NCBI RefSeq assembly: GCF_004152845.1
Contig: NZ_SEON01000002.1
Span: 496,001-560,000, forward strand
Direction: 5' to 3'
Origin: Sphingobium fuliginis
GTDB taxonomy: Bacteria; Pseudomonadota; Alphaproteobacteria; Sphingomonadales; Sphingomonadaceae
DNA length: 64,000 nucleotides
Of this stretch, positions 25,639 to 35,000 are shown piece by piece; the stretch's first letter is position 1; each line of letters begins with the position of its first letter. The translations under genes and the position numbers were made by a program. The notes beneath the pieces were generated by a model that did not search any database, was not told the DNA's origin, and saw only the letters and a list, made by a program, of their open reading frames with translations.

Positions 25639-25833
25639 TCATCGATCGTTCCGCATCGTGTCAAGATCTCCTTCCCAGGCGAGCTTGCCGCGAGCGCTAC
25701 AACGCTTGGCCTGCGAATGGAGCGAGAGGAGCAACCTTAACCCCGCTTCCACCACCTCGCGCTTCGTCTTAAAGCCAATAGTACGGAGCACCTTGATCAT
25801 AAGATCATCGTCGATCACGATGTTGGTTCGCAC
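25639..25833 (-). CDS. VapB-type antitoxin without a VapC partner
   Basis: A 64-residue ribbon-helix-helix-like protein with a GTG start at 25833. The N-terminal beta strand TNIVIDDDLM and the helices FKTKREVVEAGLRLLL match the DNA-binding half of VapB2-type antitoxins, and the tail GKLAWEGDLDTMR is the usual toxin-contact segment. VapC normally overlaps or directly follows; here the next gene downstream is the Fic gene and no PIN motif is present nearby. It may be a relic, may antagonise a distant VapC, or may regulate the Fic gene. Confidence 0.75.
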   Translation of the reverse strand: MRTNIVIDDDLMIKVLRTIGFKTKREVVEAGLRLLLSLHSQAKRCSARGKLAWEGDLDTMRNDR

Positions 25834-25944
25834 GATATATTTCTTTCCTGGTTCATCCCATTACGCTCATGAATCTGCGGATCAGTTAGATCCTCATGCT
25901 TGCTCCCCTCCCGAACCCTATGGGCATCTGAACGAACATTGCCG

Positions 25945-26526
25945 CTAGGCGAGACTGCGAAAAGTGATCGACCAACGCGTCCCTTCCATTTCCGCAATGC
26001 TGTGCTTTCATGCATGTCGTGCCTGGCCACTCAGGTGATAAATCGAGCGCGGCGCCAGTGGCGCGTTCCGTCGCTCAAACCTCCTTCCTATCCGCCTCCG
26101 AAACCGCATCGCGGCAGGTTCGCCCAGCGATATCCCGATGACATGTTCGAAAACAGGACGATCGCGATGCCATCCGATGCCGGCGCCTGGATCATAGCGG
26201 ATCAACAAAGCCTGGACGAGATCCTCAGCCCGAAGACCAGCAAAGGACGCCGCCCTTGCCTTCAAGGGCAGCAGCCAATCAGGCATCGGCTCGGTCGGCG
26301 CAAACGTACTTGTCTGGAAATCATAGCTCCAGCCGTAGCTCCGGGTCAGACGCTTGCCCGTCCACTGCTGGAAGCGAAAGGGCGTAAGATCCGTGGCATC
26401 GATCCGGGCGATCAACGCCCTCTCCTCTTCCGCTGTGATGAACTCATGCTCCTGCCGCAGCCCCGGCAGAAGCGGCTGTCCGAACAGATCGGCCTGACTG
26501 GCGGACGGATGCGCGAACATATTCAC
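25945..26526 (-). pseudogene. AlkB-family dioxygenase interrupted by a premature TGA
   Basis: The frame begins MNMFAHPSASQADLFG at 26526 and carries the AlkB 2-oxoglutarate/Fe(II) signature LIRYDPGAGIGWHRDRPVF (H-x-D ligands). It stops at TGA 26008-26010 right after SGQARHA. Reading past that one codon, the same frame continues KHSIAEMEGTRWSITFRSLA to a TAG at 25945-25947. Homologues have Trp at the stop position (R-H-A-W-x-H-S-I), so a single TGG-to-TGA change removed the last 22 residues, including the third iron-binding His (HSI) and the Arg pair of RWSITFR that binds 2-oxoglutarate. The truncated protein should be inactive. It is second in a LexA-box operon behind the SRAP-like gene and would have repaired alkylated bases. 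Confidence 0.8.
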
Positions 26527-26539
26527 CGCCCGCTTCTAC

Positions 26540-27058
26540 TCAAAACGCCAGGCTGGTCTGCACCGGCTTGGTCAGGATCTCCTTCACCAACAACAGATGC
26601 GCAGGCGGGGTGACCAGCAGATCCGTTTCGGGCACCTGGCAATCCAGCCACTGCATGACCTGCCGGCGCTGGATGATTGCGCCATGGCGCTCCTGATAGC
26701 GCATCATCTCTGGGTTAGCGTCAACGGTGATGATCCGGTAGCTGACCGGCCAGTCGCCCATGGCGGGCTCCCAAATGGCAGCGAGATAGAAGAAATTGCC
26801 GTCTTCCATCGTTACCCGGAATTTCTTCTCGCCATTGCGGATGTGAAATTCCGAAGCCGGCACCAGGCAGCGATTGCTCGGAAATGATCGCCCTTCCGAT
26901 CGGATGAACTCATAGCGCACGCCATCGCTAAAGCGCGGGTCTGAACCCCAGGCTGCCTCGATCATCTCGATCTCTTCTACGTCATCCGGGTTACGCCGGA
27001 TGATCGCACGGCGACTTCCGAGCGCGTCGGGGTCGAACGGCGTTGCTTTCGAGTCCAT
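26540..27058 (-). CDS. Degenerate SRAP-domain (YedK/HMCES-like) protein
   Basis: A 172-residue SRAP homologue; the fold is recognisable from RSEGRSFPSNRCLVPASEFH, FYLAAIWEP, YRIITVDANPEM, ERHGAII and QWLD. Active SRAP proteins start Met-Cys, and that Cys crosslinks to abasic DNA. Here no M-C start is available, the YNF Asn is replaced (RYEF), and the Glu of the A-D-G-F-Y-E motif is missing (ASEFHI). It should therefore not form the thiazolidine crosslink, but may still bind single-stranded DNA. The start is placed at ATG 27058 because the next one (27070) lies inside the LexA box. It is 13 bp from the AlkB-like gene and is SOS-controlled. Confidence 0.75.
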   Translation of the reverse strand: MDSKATPFDPDALGSRRAIIRRNPDDVEEIEMIEAAWGSDPRFSDGVRYEFIRSEGRSFPSNRCLVPASEFHIRNGEKKFRVTMEDGNFFYLAAIWEPAMGDWPVSYRIITVDANPEMMRYQERHGAIIQRRQVMQWLDCQVPETDLLVTPPAHLLLVKEILTKPVQTSLAF

Positions 27059-27064
27059 TGATGT

Positions 27065-27079
27065 GAACATATAGGGAAC
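27065..27079 (-). promoter_or_regulatory. LexA box of the SRAP-like/AlkB operon
   Basis: GAAC-ATATAGG-GAAC: two GAAC half-sites spaced by 7 bp, the established alphaproteobacterial SOS operator. It ends 7 bp from the chosen start codon at 27058. Confidence 0.8.
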
Positions 27080-27260
27080 AATCAGCAGGATCAAGCCCTC
27101 CGGCGAAGGGAGTCGATGGCACAGCCGGTAGAGTGACCGGCTGCGAGGTTAGGGGCTGATCAACGATCCCCGCCTAGCGTATTCCGCCAATATGGCTGCG
27201 TTTTTGGCAACCCTTCGCAGCAGCTTTGGCAGGAAACGGCGATGACCCATCCCACCCAAA

Positions 27261-27290
27261 GATCAGATATTACTCGGATCAGATATTACT
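27261..27290. repeat. Short tandem duplication at the end of RES gene 2
   Basis: GATCAGATATTACT occurs at 27261-27274 and again at 27277-27290 (period 16 bp). The second copy contains the stop codon of the RES toxin gene, so the last codons S-N-I-stop are repeated just beyond the gene. Confidence 0.7.
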
Positions 27291-27779
27291 TAGGCGTCCA
27301 TCATCATCGATGAGCGTGAGTTTCAACGGGGCTCGATCACTCCACTTCCAGAGCACGAGATTGATATCCTCACAGCTCGCGCCGCGGGCAAAGCTGCGAA
27401 CGAGCAAGCCGTTGAAGCCCTCGGAGATGAGGCTTTCAGCGAAGATCTGGGTATGCGCGTTCCCGGCCTTCTTCATCTGATCGCGCCAGGCCGGCTCGCC
27501 TAAGCTGGTTGGGGTCATCCCGTACTTTCCGAGTTCAGCAGCATCACGACCGTCGAAGACATTCGCGATATCTGCATCGTAGGAGACGATCGTCGTCGGT
27601 TGGAGATCTCCGACCTGGTTTGCCTCTCTAATTGCCGTCTGCAATGAGGTTGCGACGTAGAGAGCGGCCGTTCCTTTGGGATTGAAACGGCCGCCATATA
27701 GGGCAGCACCCCGGCCTGAAAGTGGCTCGCGCGCATAGATTGGGTTCAGCGCCCGGTAGAGTTTGCCCTGGTAGCGCAT
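27279..27779 (-). CDS. RES-domain toxin (NAD+ phosphorylase family), pair 2
   Basis: A 166-residue RES protein. LYRALNPIYAREPLSGRGA, LYGGRFNPKGTAALYVATSL with the conserved Arg and Tyr, and TAIREANQV with the conserved Glu give the active-site triad. The C-terminus ends WSDRAPLKLTLIDDDGRLSNI. It is predicted to hydrolyse or phosphorolyse NAD+ when unbound. The ATG at 27779 lies 8 bp after the antitoxin's stop, so the genes are one operon. Sequence similarity to the first RES protein (22818) is limited to the motifs, so the two pairs were acquired independently rather than by local duplication. Confidence 0.85.
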   Translation of the reverse strand: MRYQGKLYRALNPIYAREPLSGRGAALYGGRFNPKGTAALYVATSLQTAIREANQVGDLQPTTIVSYDADIANVFDGRDAAELGKYGMTPTSLGEPAWRDQMKKAGNAHTQIFAESLISEGFNGLLVRSFARGASCEDINLVLWKWSDRAPLKLTLIDDDGRLSNI

Positions 27780-27787
27780 GAACGCAG

Positions 27788-28138
27788 TCAGGCGTAAACG
27801 CCTGCGTCGACAGCGTCGATATATTCCAGCACCTCGCTCGCCCTGCCATCCTGCACGAGCTGCATGGCGGTCTGGCCGGAGAATCCCGGCAGTGGCTCCG
27901 ACCTGTACCAGGCATAGGCGATGAGAGGGGACCCAAAGCGCGGGCTGGTTTTGGTAATCACCTCGACCATCTCCCTTAGGCGGCGCTGAGTTTTATCAGA
28001 ACGCAAGCGCTCTTTGCGCTGTACAGCATCACGACCCAAGCCGGCCGAGCGGGCAACCTCCTCGCTGGTCGTGCGGAATGCTGCCGCGATCTTACTTGGA
28101 GCAAAAAGTCCGTGATCGGCATACTCTAGCAGGCCCAT
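27788..28138 (-). CDS. MbcA/ParS/Xre-type antitoxin, pair 2
   Basis: A 116-residue antitoxin starting at ATG 28138 (MGLLEYADHG). A helix-turn-helix (SKIAAAFRTTSEEVARSAGL, about residues 12-32) is followed by the DUF2384 region (LREMVEVITKTSP, IAYAWYRSEPLPGFSGQTAM, VLEYIDAVDAG), with the conserved Y-W-x-x-x-x-P-L-P-x-x-x-G signature. It binds the RES toxin encoded immediately downstream. The in-frame extension to 28300 would cross a palindromic operator and is rejected. Confidence 0.87.
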   Translation of the reverse strand: MGLLEYADHGLFAPSKIAAAFRTTSEEVARSAGLGRDAVQRKERLRSDKTQRRLREMVEVITKTSPRFGSPLIAYAWYRSEPLPGFSGQTAMQLVQDGRASEVLEYIDAVDAGVYA

Positions 28139-28161
28139 AACACTTCCTGACACAGTAATCT

Positions 28162-28179
28162 TGACGCAATATAGCGTCA
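28162..28179. promoter_or_regulatory. Inverted repeat upstream of the second Xre-RES operon
   Basis: TGACGC-AATATA-GCGTCA, perfect 6-bp arms with a 6-bp spacer, 23 bp upstream of the antitoxin start at 28138. A further TGACAC lies just downstream. It is probably the autoregulatory operator. Confidence 0.7.
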
Positions 28180-28353
28180 GAAAATGCGACATACAAGGTG
28201 CAGTGGCTTTGAGATCGACTGCACAAGGACGAAGCCACTCCCGAGGCGAACCGGTCGGACTAGTCCTGCGTTGATGTACCAGCGTACGCCAAACCTCCAA
28301 TCAATCCGTTTTGCCGGATGACCGGGAGCAAGCGCGACCAAGAAGGAGGAGCG

Positions 28354-28971
28354 ATGTGCAACGATTATAGGCTGGAGGTCGACATCGCCTCAATCGCCGA
28401 GGATTTTGAAGATCTCAAAATCAAGATCAAGATGCCCGAGGGCAAGCCTAACGTGCCCGCGCGTGAGGACATCAAGATGACCGACATGGCGCCGATCGTT
28501 CGATCGGTGGAGGGCGAGCGGAGCACAGGGGAGTTGGTCAATCGGCGATGGAGCTGGCCAGGCACGAAGGGCAAACCCGTCTATAATTTCCGTTCCGAGG
28601 GGCGCGAGTTCACCTCTCACCGCTGCCTCATCCTGGCCGACGGCTTCTACGAATTTACAGATCCCGCCGATCCCAAGCAGAAGCGGCTAGACAAATGGCT
28701 GTTCACCATGGCCGATCACCGCTGGTTCTGCATTGCGGGGATCTGGCGGGAGAGCCCGCTGGGCGAAGCCTTCACCATGCTCACCATGGACGCAGGACCG
28801 GATGTGGCGCCTTACCATCATAGGCAGATCATCCCCCTCACCCGCGATCAGTGGGTCGACTGGCTTGATCCGACCGTGCCCGCTGGGCAAGTATTGCGCT
28901 GGCTGCCGCAAGGAACCTTGCCCGTTTCCCACGTCTACGGCACCCCGCCAGCGCAAGGAGCGCTGCTCTGA
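28354..28971 (+). CDS. SRAP-family abasic-site protein (YedK/HMCES)
   Basis: A 205-residue SRAP protein. The start at 28354 is fixed by the strong SD AAGGAGGAGCG and by the Met-Cys-Asn N-terminus (MCNDYRLEV) that must be exposed for the catalytic Cys. Other active-site residues are present: YNFRSEG (Asn), ADGFYEF (Glu) and PYHHRQIIPL (His). These enzymes crosslink to abasic sites in single-stranded DNA and shield them. The stop overlaps the start of the DUF1810 gene (ATGA). No LexA box was found directly upstream, unlike for the degenerate paralogue at 26540. Confidence 0.9.
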   Translation: MCNDYRLEVDIASIAEDFEDLKIKIKMPEGKPNVPAREDIKMTDMAPIVRSVEGERSTGELVNRRWSWPGTKGKPVYNFRSEGREFTSHRCLILADGFYEFTDPADPKQKRLDKWLFTMADHRWFCIAGIWRESPLGEAFTMLTMDAGPDVAPYHHRQIIPLTRDQWVDWLDPTVPAGQVLRWLPQGTLPVSHVYGTPPAQGALL

Positions 28972-29393
28972 TGACCACAGATGCCACACTGGCGCGCTTC
29001 GTCGAGGCGCAGGAAAATAGCTATACCACCGCATTGGCCGAGATCCGGGCTGGAGCAAAGCGCTCGCATTGGATGTGGTACATCTTCCCGCAGCTGCGCG
29101 GCCTGGGACAAAGTCCAACCGCCCATTATTACGGCATCGCTTCGATCGACGAAGCCCGCGCCTATCTCGATCACGACCTGCTCGGCGCGCGCTATCGTGA
29201 ATGTGCCGAAGCCCTTCAGCAGCTTGGTACCAATGACCCAGTCGCCGTGTTCGGCGGTACCGACGCCATGAAGCTGCGCTCATCGCTGACCCTGTTCGAG
29301 GCGGCGCAGCCATGCCCCTTGTTCGCAGGCGCGCTGGACCGCTGGTTCGGCGGAGAGCGCGACCCAGTGACCCTGCACATGCTCGTGGACTGA
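28971..29393 (+). CDS. DUF1810 family protein
   Basis: A 140-residue protein matching DUF1810: LARFVEAQENSYTTALAEI, SHWMWYIFPQLRGLG, YYGIASIDEARAYL, LGARYRECAEALQ and MKLRSSLTLFEAA, ending in the usual L-D-x-W-F-G-G region. The function of the family is unknown. It overlaps the SRAP gene's stop by four bases, so the two are co-translated. The following imuA operon has its own SOS box after a 100-bp gap. Confidence 0.85.
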   Translation: MTTDATLARFVEAQENSYTTALAEIRAGAKRSHWMWYIFPQLRGLGQSPTAHYYGIASIDEARAYLDHDLLGARYRECAEALQQLGTNDPVAVFGGTDAMKLRSSLTLFEAAQPCPLFAGALDRWFGGERDPVTLHMLVD

Positions 29394-29460
29394 TCCACCT
29401 AGATACAGGCGGATGGCAAAATCGAGATTCATCCCGCTTGACGAATCTCGCTCCCCATCA

Positions 29461-29475
29461 GAACATAAAGGGAAC
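29461..29475 (+). promoter_or_regulatory. LexA box of the imuA-imuB-dnaE2 operon
   Basis: GAAC-ATAAAGG-GAAC, two half-sites with a 7-bp spacer, 20 bp before the imuA start codon. It places the mutasome operon under SOS control, as known in alphaproteobacteria. Confidence 0.88.
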
Positions 29476-29495
29476 ATCTGAGTCGTTATGTCCCC

Positions 29496-30272
29496 ATGGT
29501 TTGCCCCGCTTCCACATCTAACCGGCCCCCCGCCGCCCCTCTTGCTGCCCTACTGGCGGAACTCACGCAGGCGCGCGCCGCGCGGGGGCCTGCCCTGCCT
29601 TTTGGCATCGACGCGATCGACCGGCGCCTAGCCGATCATGGGTTGGACGGCGCCGCCTTGCACGAGATTGCCGCCGCGTCTGCGACGCTCAGCGATGACG
29701 CTGCCGCGACGCTGTTCGCGGCCGGCATCGCCGCCCGTTTTGCAACTCAGCCCGGCTTCACGGTCTTCTGGGCGCTCACCAGGTTCGATCTCTATGCGCC
29801 CGGGCTTGAGCAGGTAGGGCTAGGCCCGGATAAGGTTCTCTATGCGCAGGGCACGAGCGACAGCGCCGTCCTCGCCATGACCGAGGACGCCCTGCGCGAC
29901 GGCTCGCTCGCCTGCGTGATCGCTGAGGTAAAGTCGGCCGACCAGACCGCGACCCGGCGGCTGCAGCTCGCGGCCTCTGACGGCAAGACGCCAATGCTGC
30001 TCTACCGCCGCCATCGTGTCAGTGATCGCTGCCCCTTGAGCGGCCTCTCCTCCGCCATGACCCGTTGGCGGATCGGCTGCGTGCCTTCGGCGCGTCTTCC
30101 CCATCCCGGGGTCGGACGCGCGCGCTGGTCAGTCAAGCTCGTCCGTCAGCGAAACGGCAATCCCTTCTCCCTCGAACTGGACGCGTGCGATGATCAGGGT
30201 CGCCTCGCTCTACCTGCCCCAGCTCCCGATAGAGCGTCTGCGGCGGCTGGAGCGGCCAGCCAGGCGGCCTGA
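29496..30272 (+). CDS. imuA: SOS mutagenesis protein ImuA
   Basis: A 258-residue RecA-related protein of the SOS mutasome. Recognisable features are LPFGIDAIDRRLADHGLDGAAL, LHEIAA, FWALTRFDLYAPGLEQVGL, VLYAQGTSDSAVLAMTEDAL and ARWSVKLVRQRNG. No Walker A lysine is visible, as usual for ImuA. It recruits and controls the ImuB-DnaE2 translesion polymerase complex after DNA damage. The LexA box lies directly upstream, and the 3' end overlaps imuB by 83 bp, so the operon is tightly coupled. Confidence 0.88.
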   Translation: MVCPASTSNRPPAAPLAALLAELTQARAARGPALPFGIDAIDRRLADHGLDGAALHEIAAASATLSDDAAATLFAAGIAARFATQPGFTVFWALTRFDLYAPGLEQVGLGPDKVLYAQGTSDSAVLAMTEDALRDGSLACVIAEVKSADQTATRRLQLAASDGKTPMLLYRRHRVSDRCPLSGLSSAMTRWRIGCVPSARLPHPGVGRARWSVKLVRQRNGNPFSLELDACDDQGRLALPAPAPDRASAAAGAASQAA

Positions 30273-32001
30273 GCCCGCTGGCCTGTCGATCCGCCCCCCT
30301 TTGGCCGAGCCGATCGACGACAATCCAGGAGCCTGTTCGGTGCCGCGCGGCGGTGGCTGGCGGCCCGGCGCGCGCTGGGCGCGGGATGGTGCCTCGCGCC
30401 CCAGCCAGAGCGAGATTGACGCCCTGCCCGCGCACCAGAGGCCGACCATGCGCGAAATGGGCCGCCGCAGCGAGTCGGCGGAGCATCCTTTCAAAGCCAT
30501 ACCGGCTGATGAGGGGGGCGCCAGCATCCAGCCTGCTCCCGCTCCCACATGGAAGACGCTGTGGGGGCAGCCCATGATCCTTATCACCCGGACAGGGCAG
30601 CGTGAGATGGTGACCGCCGCCTGCCCGGTGGCTCTTGAGCTTGGCCTGCGTCCCGGCATGGCGGCTGCCCACGCTCGCGCGCTGGTGACCGACCTCGATG
30701 TGCGCGATGCCGATCCCGATGCCGACCGCGCCTGGCTAGATCGGCTGGCGCTCCACGCGGTCGGTCATTGGACGCCGACAGCCTGCCCGTCAAGCAACGA
30801 CGGAATGTGGCTGGATCTCACCGGCACCACCCACCTCTTCGGAGGCGAGGCGCGCTTCTGCCGACGGCTGCTACGTTTTCTGGAGCGGCTGGGCTTTACC
30901 GGCAGCATCGCCATTGCCGGCACGCCGGGCGCCGCCCATGCCCTAGCGCGCTATAGCGGGGAGGCCATTACCCTGTTGCCACCCGGCACCGAAACCAAGG
31001 CGATCGCCGATCTGCCACTCACGGCTCTGCGGCTCGAACCCCAGGCGCTGCTATCGGCCGCGCGCTTCGGCCTTGAGAGGATCGCGGATCTCTATCCCAT
31101 GCCCCGAGCCCCTCTGGCCCGTCGGCTGGGCTTGGCGACCGTCCGTCGACTGGACCAGGCGCGTGGACTGGTCGCCGAGCCGATCGCTCCGGTCGTGCCC
31201 TTCGAGGCACCACGGGCGGAGCGGCGGCTGCTCGAACCCATCGGCACCGCCGAGGCCATCACGCAGGTCATCGGTGATCTGGTCGACGATCTGGTGGTCC
31301 TGCTGCAGGAGCGCGGCATGGGCCTGCGCGCAGCCCATCTCACCTGCGTGATTGTCGATGGTACCGAGCAGCATGTCGCGATTGGCACCGCCCGCGCCAC
31401 ACGCGATGCCCGGCATTTAAAGCGCATGCTCGGCATGCGGATCGAGCGAATCGACCCTGGGCCTGGTATCGAGGCGATGATGCTCGTCGCGCCGCGGGTT
31501 GAGGAACTTCGGGCACAGACGCTGGAGGCGGGCCTTGGCACAAGTGACCGCCCACCCGACATCGCCCCGCTCATCGATCAGCTCGCCGGTCGCATCGAGC
31601 CGGACGCGCCGTTTCGCCTTTCCTCCCACGAGAGTGATGTGCCCGAGCGGGCAGTCCGGCGGGTCGAGGCTCTGGCAAAGCCCTTGGGCTGGCCGACATG
31701 GAAGCGACCCGTGCGGATGCTCAGAAGGCCCGAGCTTCTCTCCCATGTCGTGGCGCTGCTCCCCGATCACCCGCCCCGCCGCTTCACCTGGCGCGGCTCC
31801 GACTATCGCGTGGTCGCAGGCGATGGCCCGGAGCGCATCCATGGAGAGTGGTGGCGCAAGCCCCAAGAGATGTGGGCGGTTCGGGACTATTTCCGGGTGG
31901 AGGCGACAGGCGGCGAGCGCTTCTGGATCTTCCGCCGTGGCGATGGCGTCGATGCGCCGACCGGGGATTTGAGCTGGTACATGCACGGGCTGTTCGGCTG
32001 A
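30190..32001 (+). CDS. imuB: ImuB, catalytically inactive Y-family polymerase homologue
   Basis: A 603-residue Y-family relative. It opens [18 protein letters not shown] where active polymerases have the D-x-D motif, and the palm motif reads [16 protein letters not shown] without the S-I-D-E acids, so it is a scaffold rather than a polymerase, as established for ImuB. Little-finger and C-terminal regions follow ([51 protein letters not shown]). Residues about 30-120 are an Arg/Pro-rich insertion not expected in the family core. The stop overlaps the dnaE2 start (TGATG). It bridges DnaE2 and the sliding clamp. Confidence 0.9.
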   Translation: MIRVASLYLPQLPIERLRRLERPARRPEPAGLSIRPPLAEPIDDNPGACSVPRGGGWRPGARWARDGASRPSQSEIDALPAHQRPTMREMGRRSESAEHPFKAIPADEGGASIQPAPAPTWKTLWGQPMILITRTGQREMVTAACPVALELGLRPGMAAAHARALVTDLDVRDADPDADRAWLDRLALHAVGHWTPTACPSSNDGMWLDLTGTTHLFGGEARFCRRLLRFLERLGFTGSIAIAGTPGAAHALARYSGEAITLLPPGTETKAIADLPLTALRLEPQALLSAARFGLERIADLYPMPRAPLARRLGLATVRRLDQARGLVAEPIAPVVPFEAPRAERRLLEPIGTAEAITQVIGDLVDDLVVLLQERGMGLRAAHLTCVIVDGTEQHVAIGTARATRDARHLKRMLGMRIERIDPGPGIEAMMLVAPRVEELRAQTLEAGLGTSDRPPDIAPLIDQLAGRIEPDAPFRLSSHESDVPERAVRRVEALAKPLGWPTWKRPVRMLRRPELLSHVVALLPDHPPRRFTWRGSDYRVVAGDGPERIHGEWWRKPQEMWAVRDYFRVEATGGERFWIFRRGDGVDAPTGDLSWYMHGLFG

Positions 32002-35000
32002 TGGCCCGTTATGTCGAGCTGCAGGTGACGAGCCACTTCTCCTTCCTGCGCGGCGCATCTTCGCCCGAGCAGCTCTTCTCCGCCGCCGCCTTGCTCGGCC
32101 ACAGGGCGCTGGGGTTTGCCGACTGCGGCAGTGTCGCGGGCGTGGTGCGTGGCTGGGACGCGCAGAAGGCAACTGGGGTCCGGATGATCCCTGGCGCTCG
32201 CGTCGATCTGACCGATGGTCGGGCCCTGCTGCTCTATCCGACAGATCGCTCAGCGTGGAGCAGGCTGACGCGCCTGCTTTCCGTCGGCAAAGCGCGTGGC
32301 GGTAAGGGCTGCTGCCTGCTCGACTGGGCCGATGTCGCTAACCATGCCGAGGGTATGATCGCCATCCTGGTGCCGGACCTGCCTGACAGCGCGACGCTTG
32401 CCAGCCTTTTGGATCTACGGAACGTCTTCGGCCGCGGCGCCTATATGGCGCTGTCGCTGCGCCGGCGCCCGGATGACCTCGCTCGTATCCACGCACTTAA
32501 TGCCATGGCGCGGCAGGCCGGGGTGCGCAGCGTCGCCACGGGCGACATACTCTATCACACCCCCGAAGCCCGGCCGCTCCAGGATGTCATGACCGCGATC
32601 CGCGAGAAGACCACCATCGATGGCCTCGGCTTCAGGCGCGAACGCTATATGGACCGCAACCTCAAATCGCCTCAGGAAATGGAGCGGCGCTTCGCAGCCT
32701 TTCCTGACGCGATCCAAGCCAGCGACGACATCGCCGCTGAGTGCCGATTCGATCTTGGCGAGATCCAGTATCAATATCCCTATGAGCAGGTGATGGAGGG
32801 GCGCACCGCGCAGCAGGCCTTGGCGGCGCTCACCGATGCAGCGGCCAAGCGGATGTTTCCGGGCGGCCTGCCCAAAGCTTATCGCGACCAGATTGAACAT
32901 GAGCTGCGCCTGATCGGCCAGCTTGGCTATGCGCCCTATTTCCTGACCGTCAATGCGATCGTGGCGGAGAGCCGGCGGCGCGGCATTCTGTGTCAGGGGC
33001 GCGGGTCAGCGGCGAACAGCTGCGTCTGCTTCATGCTCGGCATCACCTCAATCGATCCGATCCAGCATGAGCTGCTGTTCGAGCGCTTCGTCTCAGGCGA
33101 GCGCAAGGAGCCGCCCGACATCGACGTCGACTTCGAGCATGAGCGGCGCGAGGAGATTATTCAGTGGATCTATGAGACCTATGGCCGCACGCGCTCGGCG
33201 CTGACCGCCGTGGTTACCCGCTACCGCACGCGCGGCGCGGTGGCTGAGGTCGGCAAGGCGCTGGGCCTCCCGCGCGATTTGACCAAGATGTTGACCGGTC
33301 TGGTCTGGGGCTGGTCGATGGACGGGATCACCGACGAGCAGATCGAGAGCCTCAATCTCAATGCCGACGATCACCGGCTCAAGTTGACGCTCGAGCTCTC
33401 CCGCCAGCTCATCGGGACGCCCCGGCATCTGTCCCAGCATCCGGGCGGGTTCGTGCTGACCCAAGACCGGCTCGACGATCTGGTGCCGATCGAGCCCGCA
33501 CGCATGGAGGACCGACAGATCATCGAGTGGGACAAGGATGATATCGATGCTCTGAAGTTCATGAAGGTCGATGTGCTGGGCCTCGGCATGCTCGGCTGCA
33601 TGAACCGTGCCTTCAACCTGCTGGAGGAGCATAAGGGGATCAAGGTCGGCATGGCCGATCTCCAGCATGATGATCCTGCCGTCTATGCCATGATCCAACG
33701 TGCGGACACACTCGGCGTATTCCAGATTGAAAGTCGGGCGCAGATGTCGATGCTGCCGCGGATCAAGCCGAAGGAGTTTTACGATCTCGTCATCGAAGTG
33801 GCGATCGTCCGGCCGGGTCCGATCCAAGGCGACATGGTCCATCCCTATCTCCGCCGTCGGGAGGGGAAGGAGCAGCCGGAATATCCCAAGGAAGAGCTCA
33901 AGGCCGTGCTCAAGAAGACCCTGGGCGTACCGCTGTTCCAGGAGCAGGCGATGAAGGTGGCGATCGTCGGCGCCGGGTTCACGCCGGCCGAGGCGGACCA
34001 GCTGCGCCGCGCCATGGCGACATTCAAGCTGACGGGCGGGGTCAGCCATTTCTACGACAAGCTGGTGAACGGCATGGTGTCGCGCGGTTATCCGAAGGAT
34101 TTTGCTGAGCGCACATTCAAGCAGATCGAGGGCTTTGGCAGCTATGGCTTTCCCGAGAGCCATGCAGCAAGCTTCGCCAAGATCGCTTATGCCTCCTGCT
34201 GGATGAAGCATCATCATCCCGACGTCTTCTGCGCGGCGCTCTTGAATGCCCAGCCCATGGGTTTCTACGCCCCAGCGCAAATCGTGCGAGACGCGCGGCA
34301 ACATGGCGTCGAGGCGCGGCCCGTGTCGATCAACCACAGCCATTGGGACTGCACGCTCGAGCCGGCGCGAGGCCGCTACAAAGCGGTACGGCTGGGTTTC
34401 CGGCAAGTGCGTGGCCTTGCCAATATCCATGGCGCGGCGATTGTCGGCGCCCGCGGACCAGCGCCTTTCGAGAGTGTCGAGGAGGTCTGGCGCCGCGCGG
34501 GCGTGCCGCGCGCCGCAATCGAGCGGCTGGCGGAAGCTGACGCTTTTTCCTGCATCGCACACGATCGACGGCAGGGCCTCTGGAAGGTCAAGGGCTTGGG
34601 TGAAGCGCCGCTGCCGCTCTTTGCCGCCGCAGATCAGCGCGAGGGGAAGTTCTCCCCCGAAGGTCTGGAGGCGCCCGTCACGCTGCAGCCGATGACGCAA
34701 GGGCGCGAGGTGGTGGAGGATTATCGCGCACTCCAGCTGTCGCTGCGCGATCATCCGCTGAGCTTCCTTCGGCCGCAGCTCGACCAGATGCAGGTCGTGC
34801 GCTGCGCCGACCTTCGCTCCATCCGCGACGGGCGCAATGTCGAGGTAGCGGGTGTCATTCTCGTGCGGCAGCGGCCCGGGTCGGCAAAAGGAGTATTGTT
34901 TGTCACCATCGAGGACGAGACCGGCGTTGCCAACGGCATTCTCTGGCCGGACAGATTCGAGATCTATCGACGGCAGGTGATGTCCGCCTCCATGATCGGC

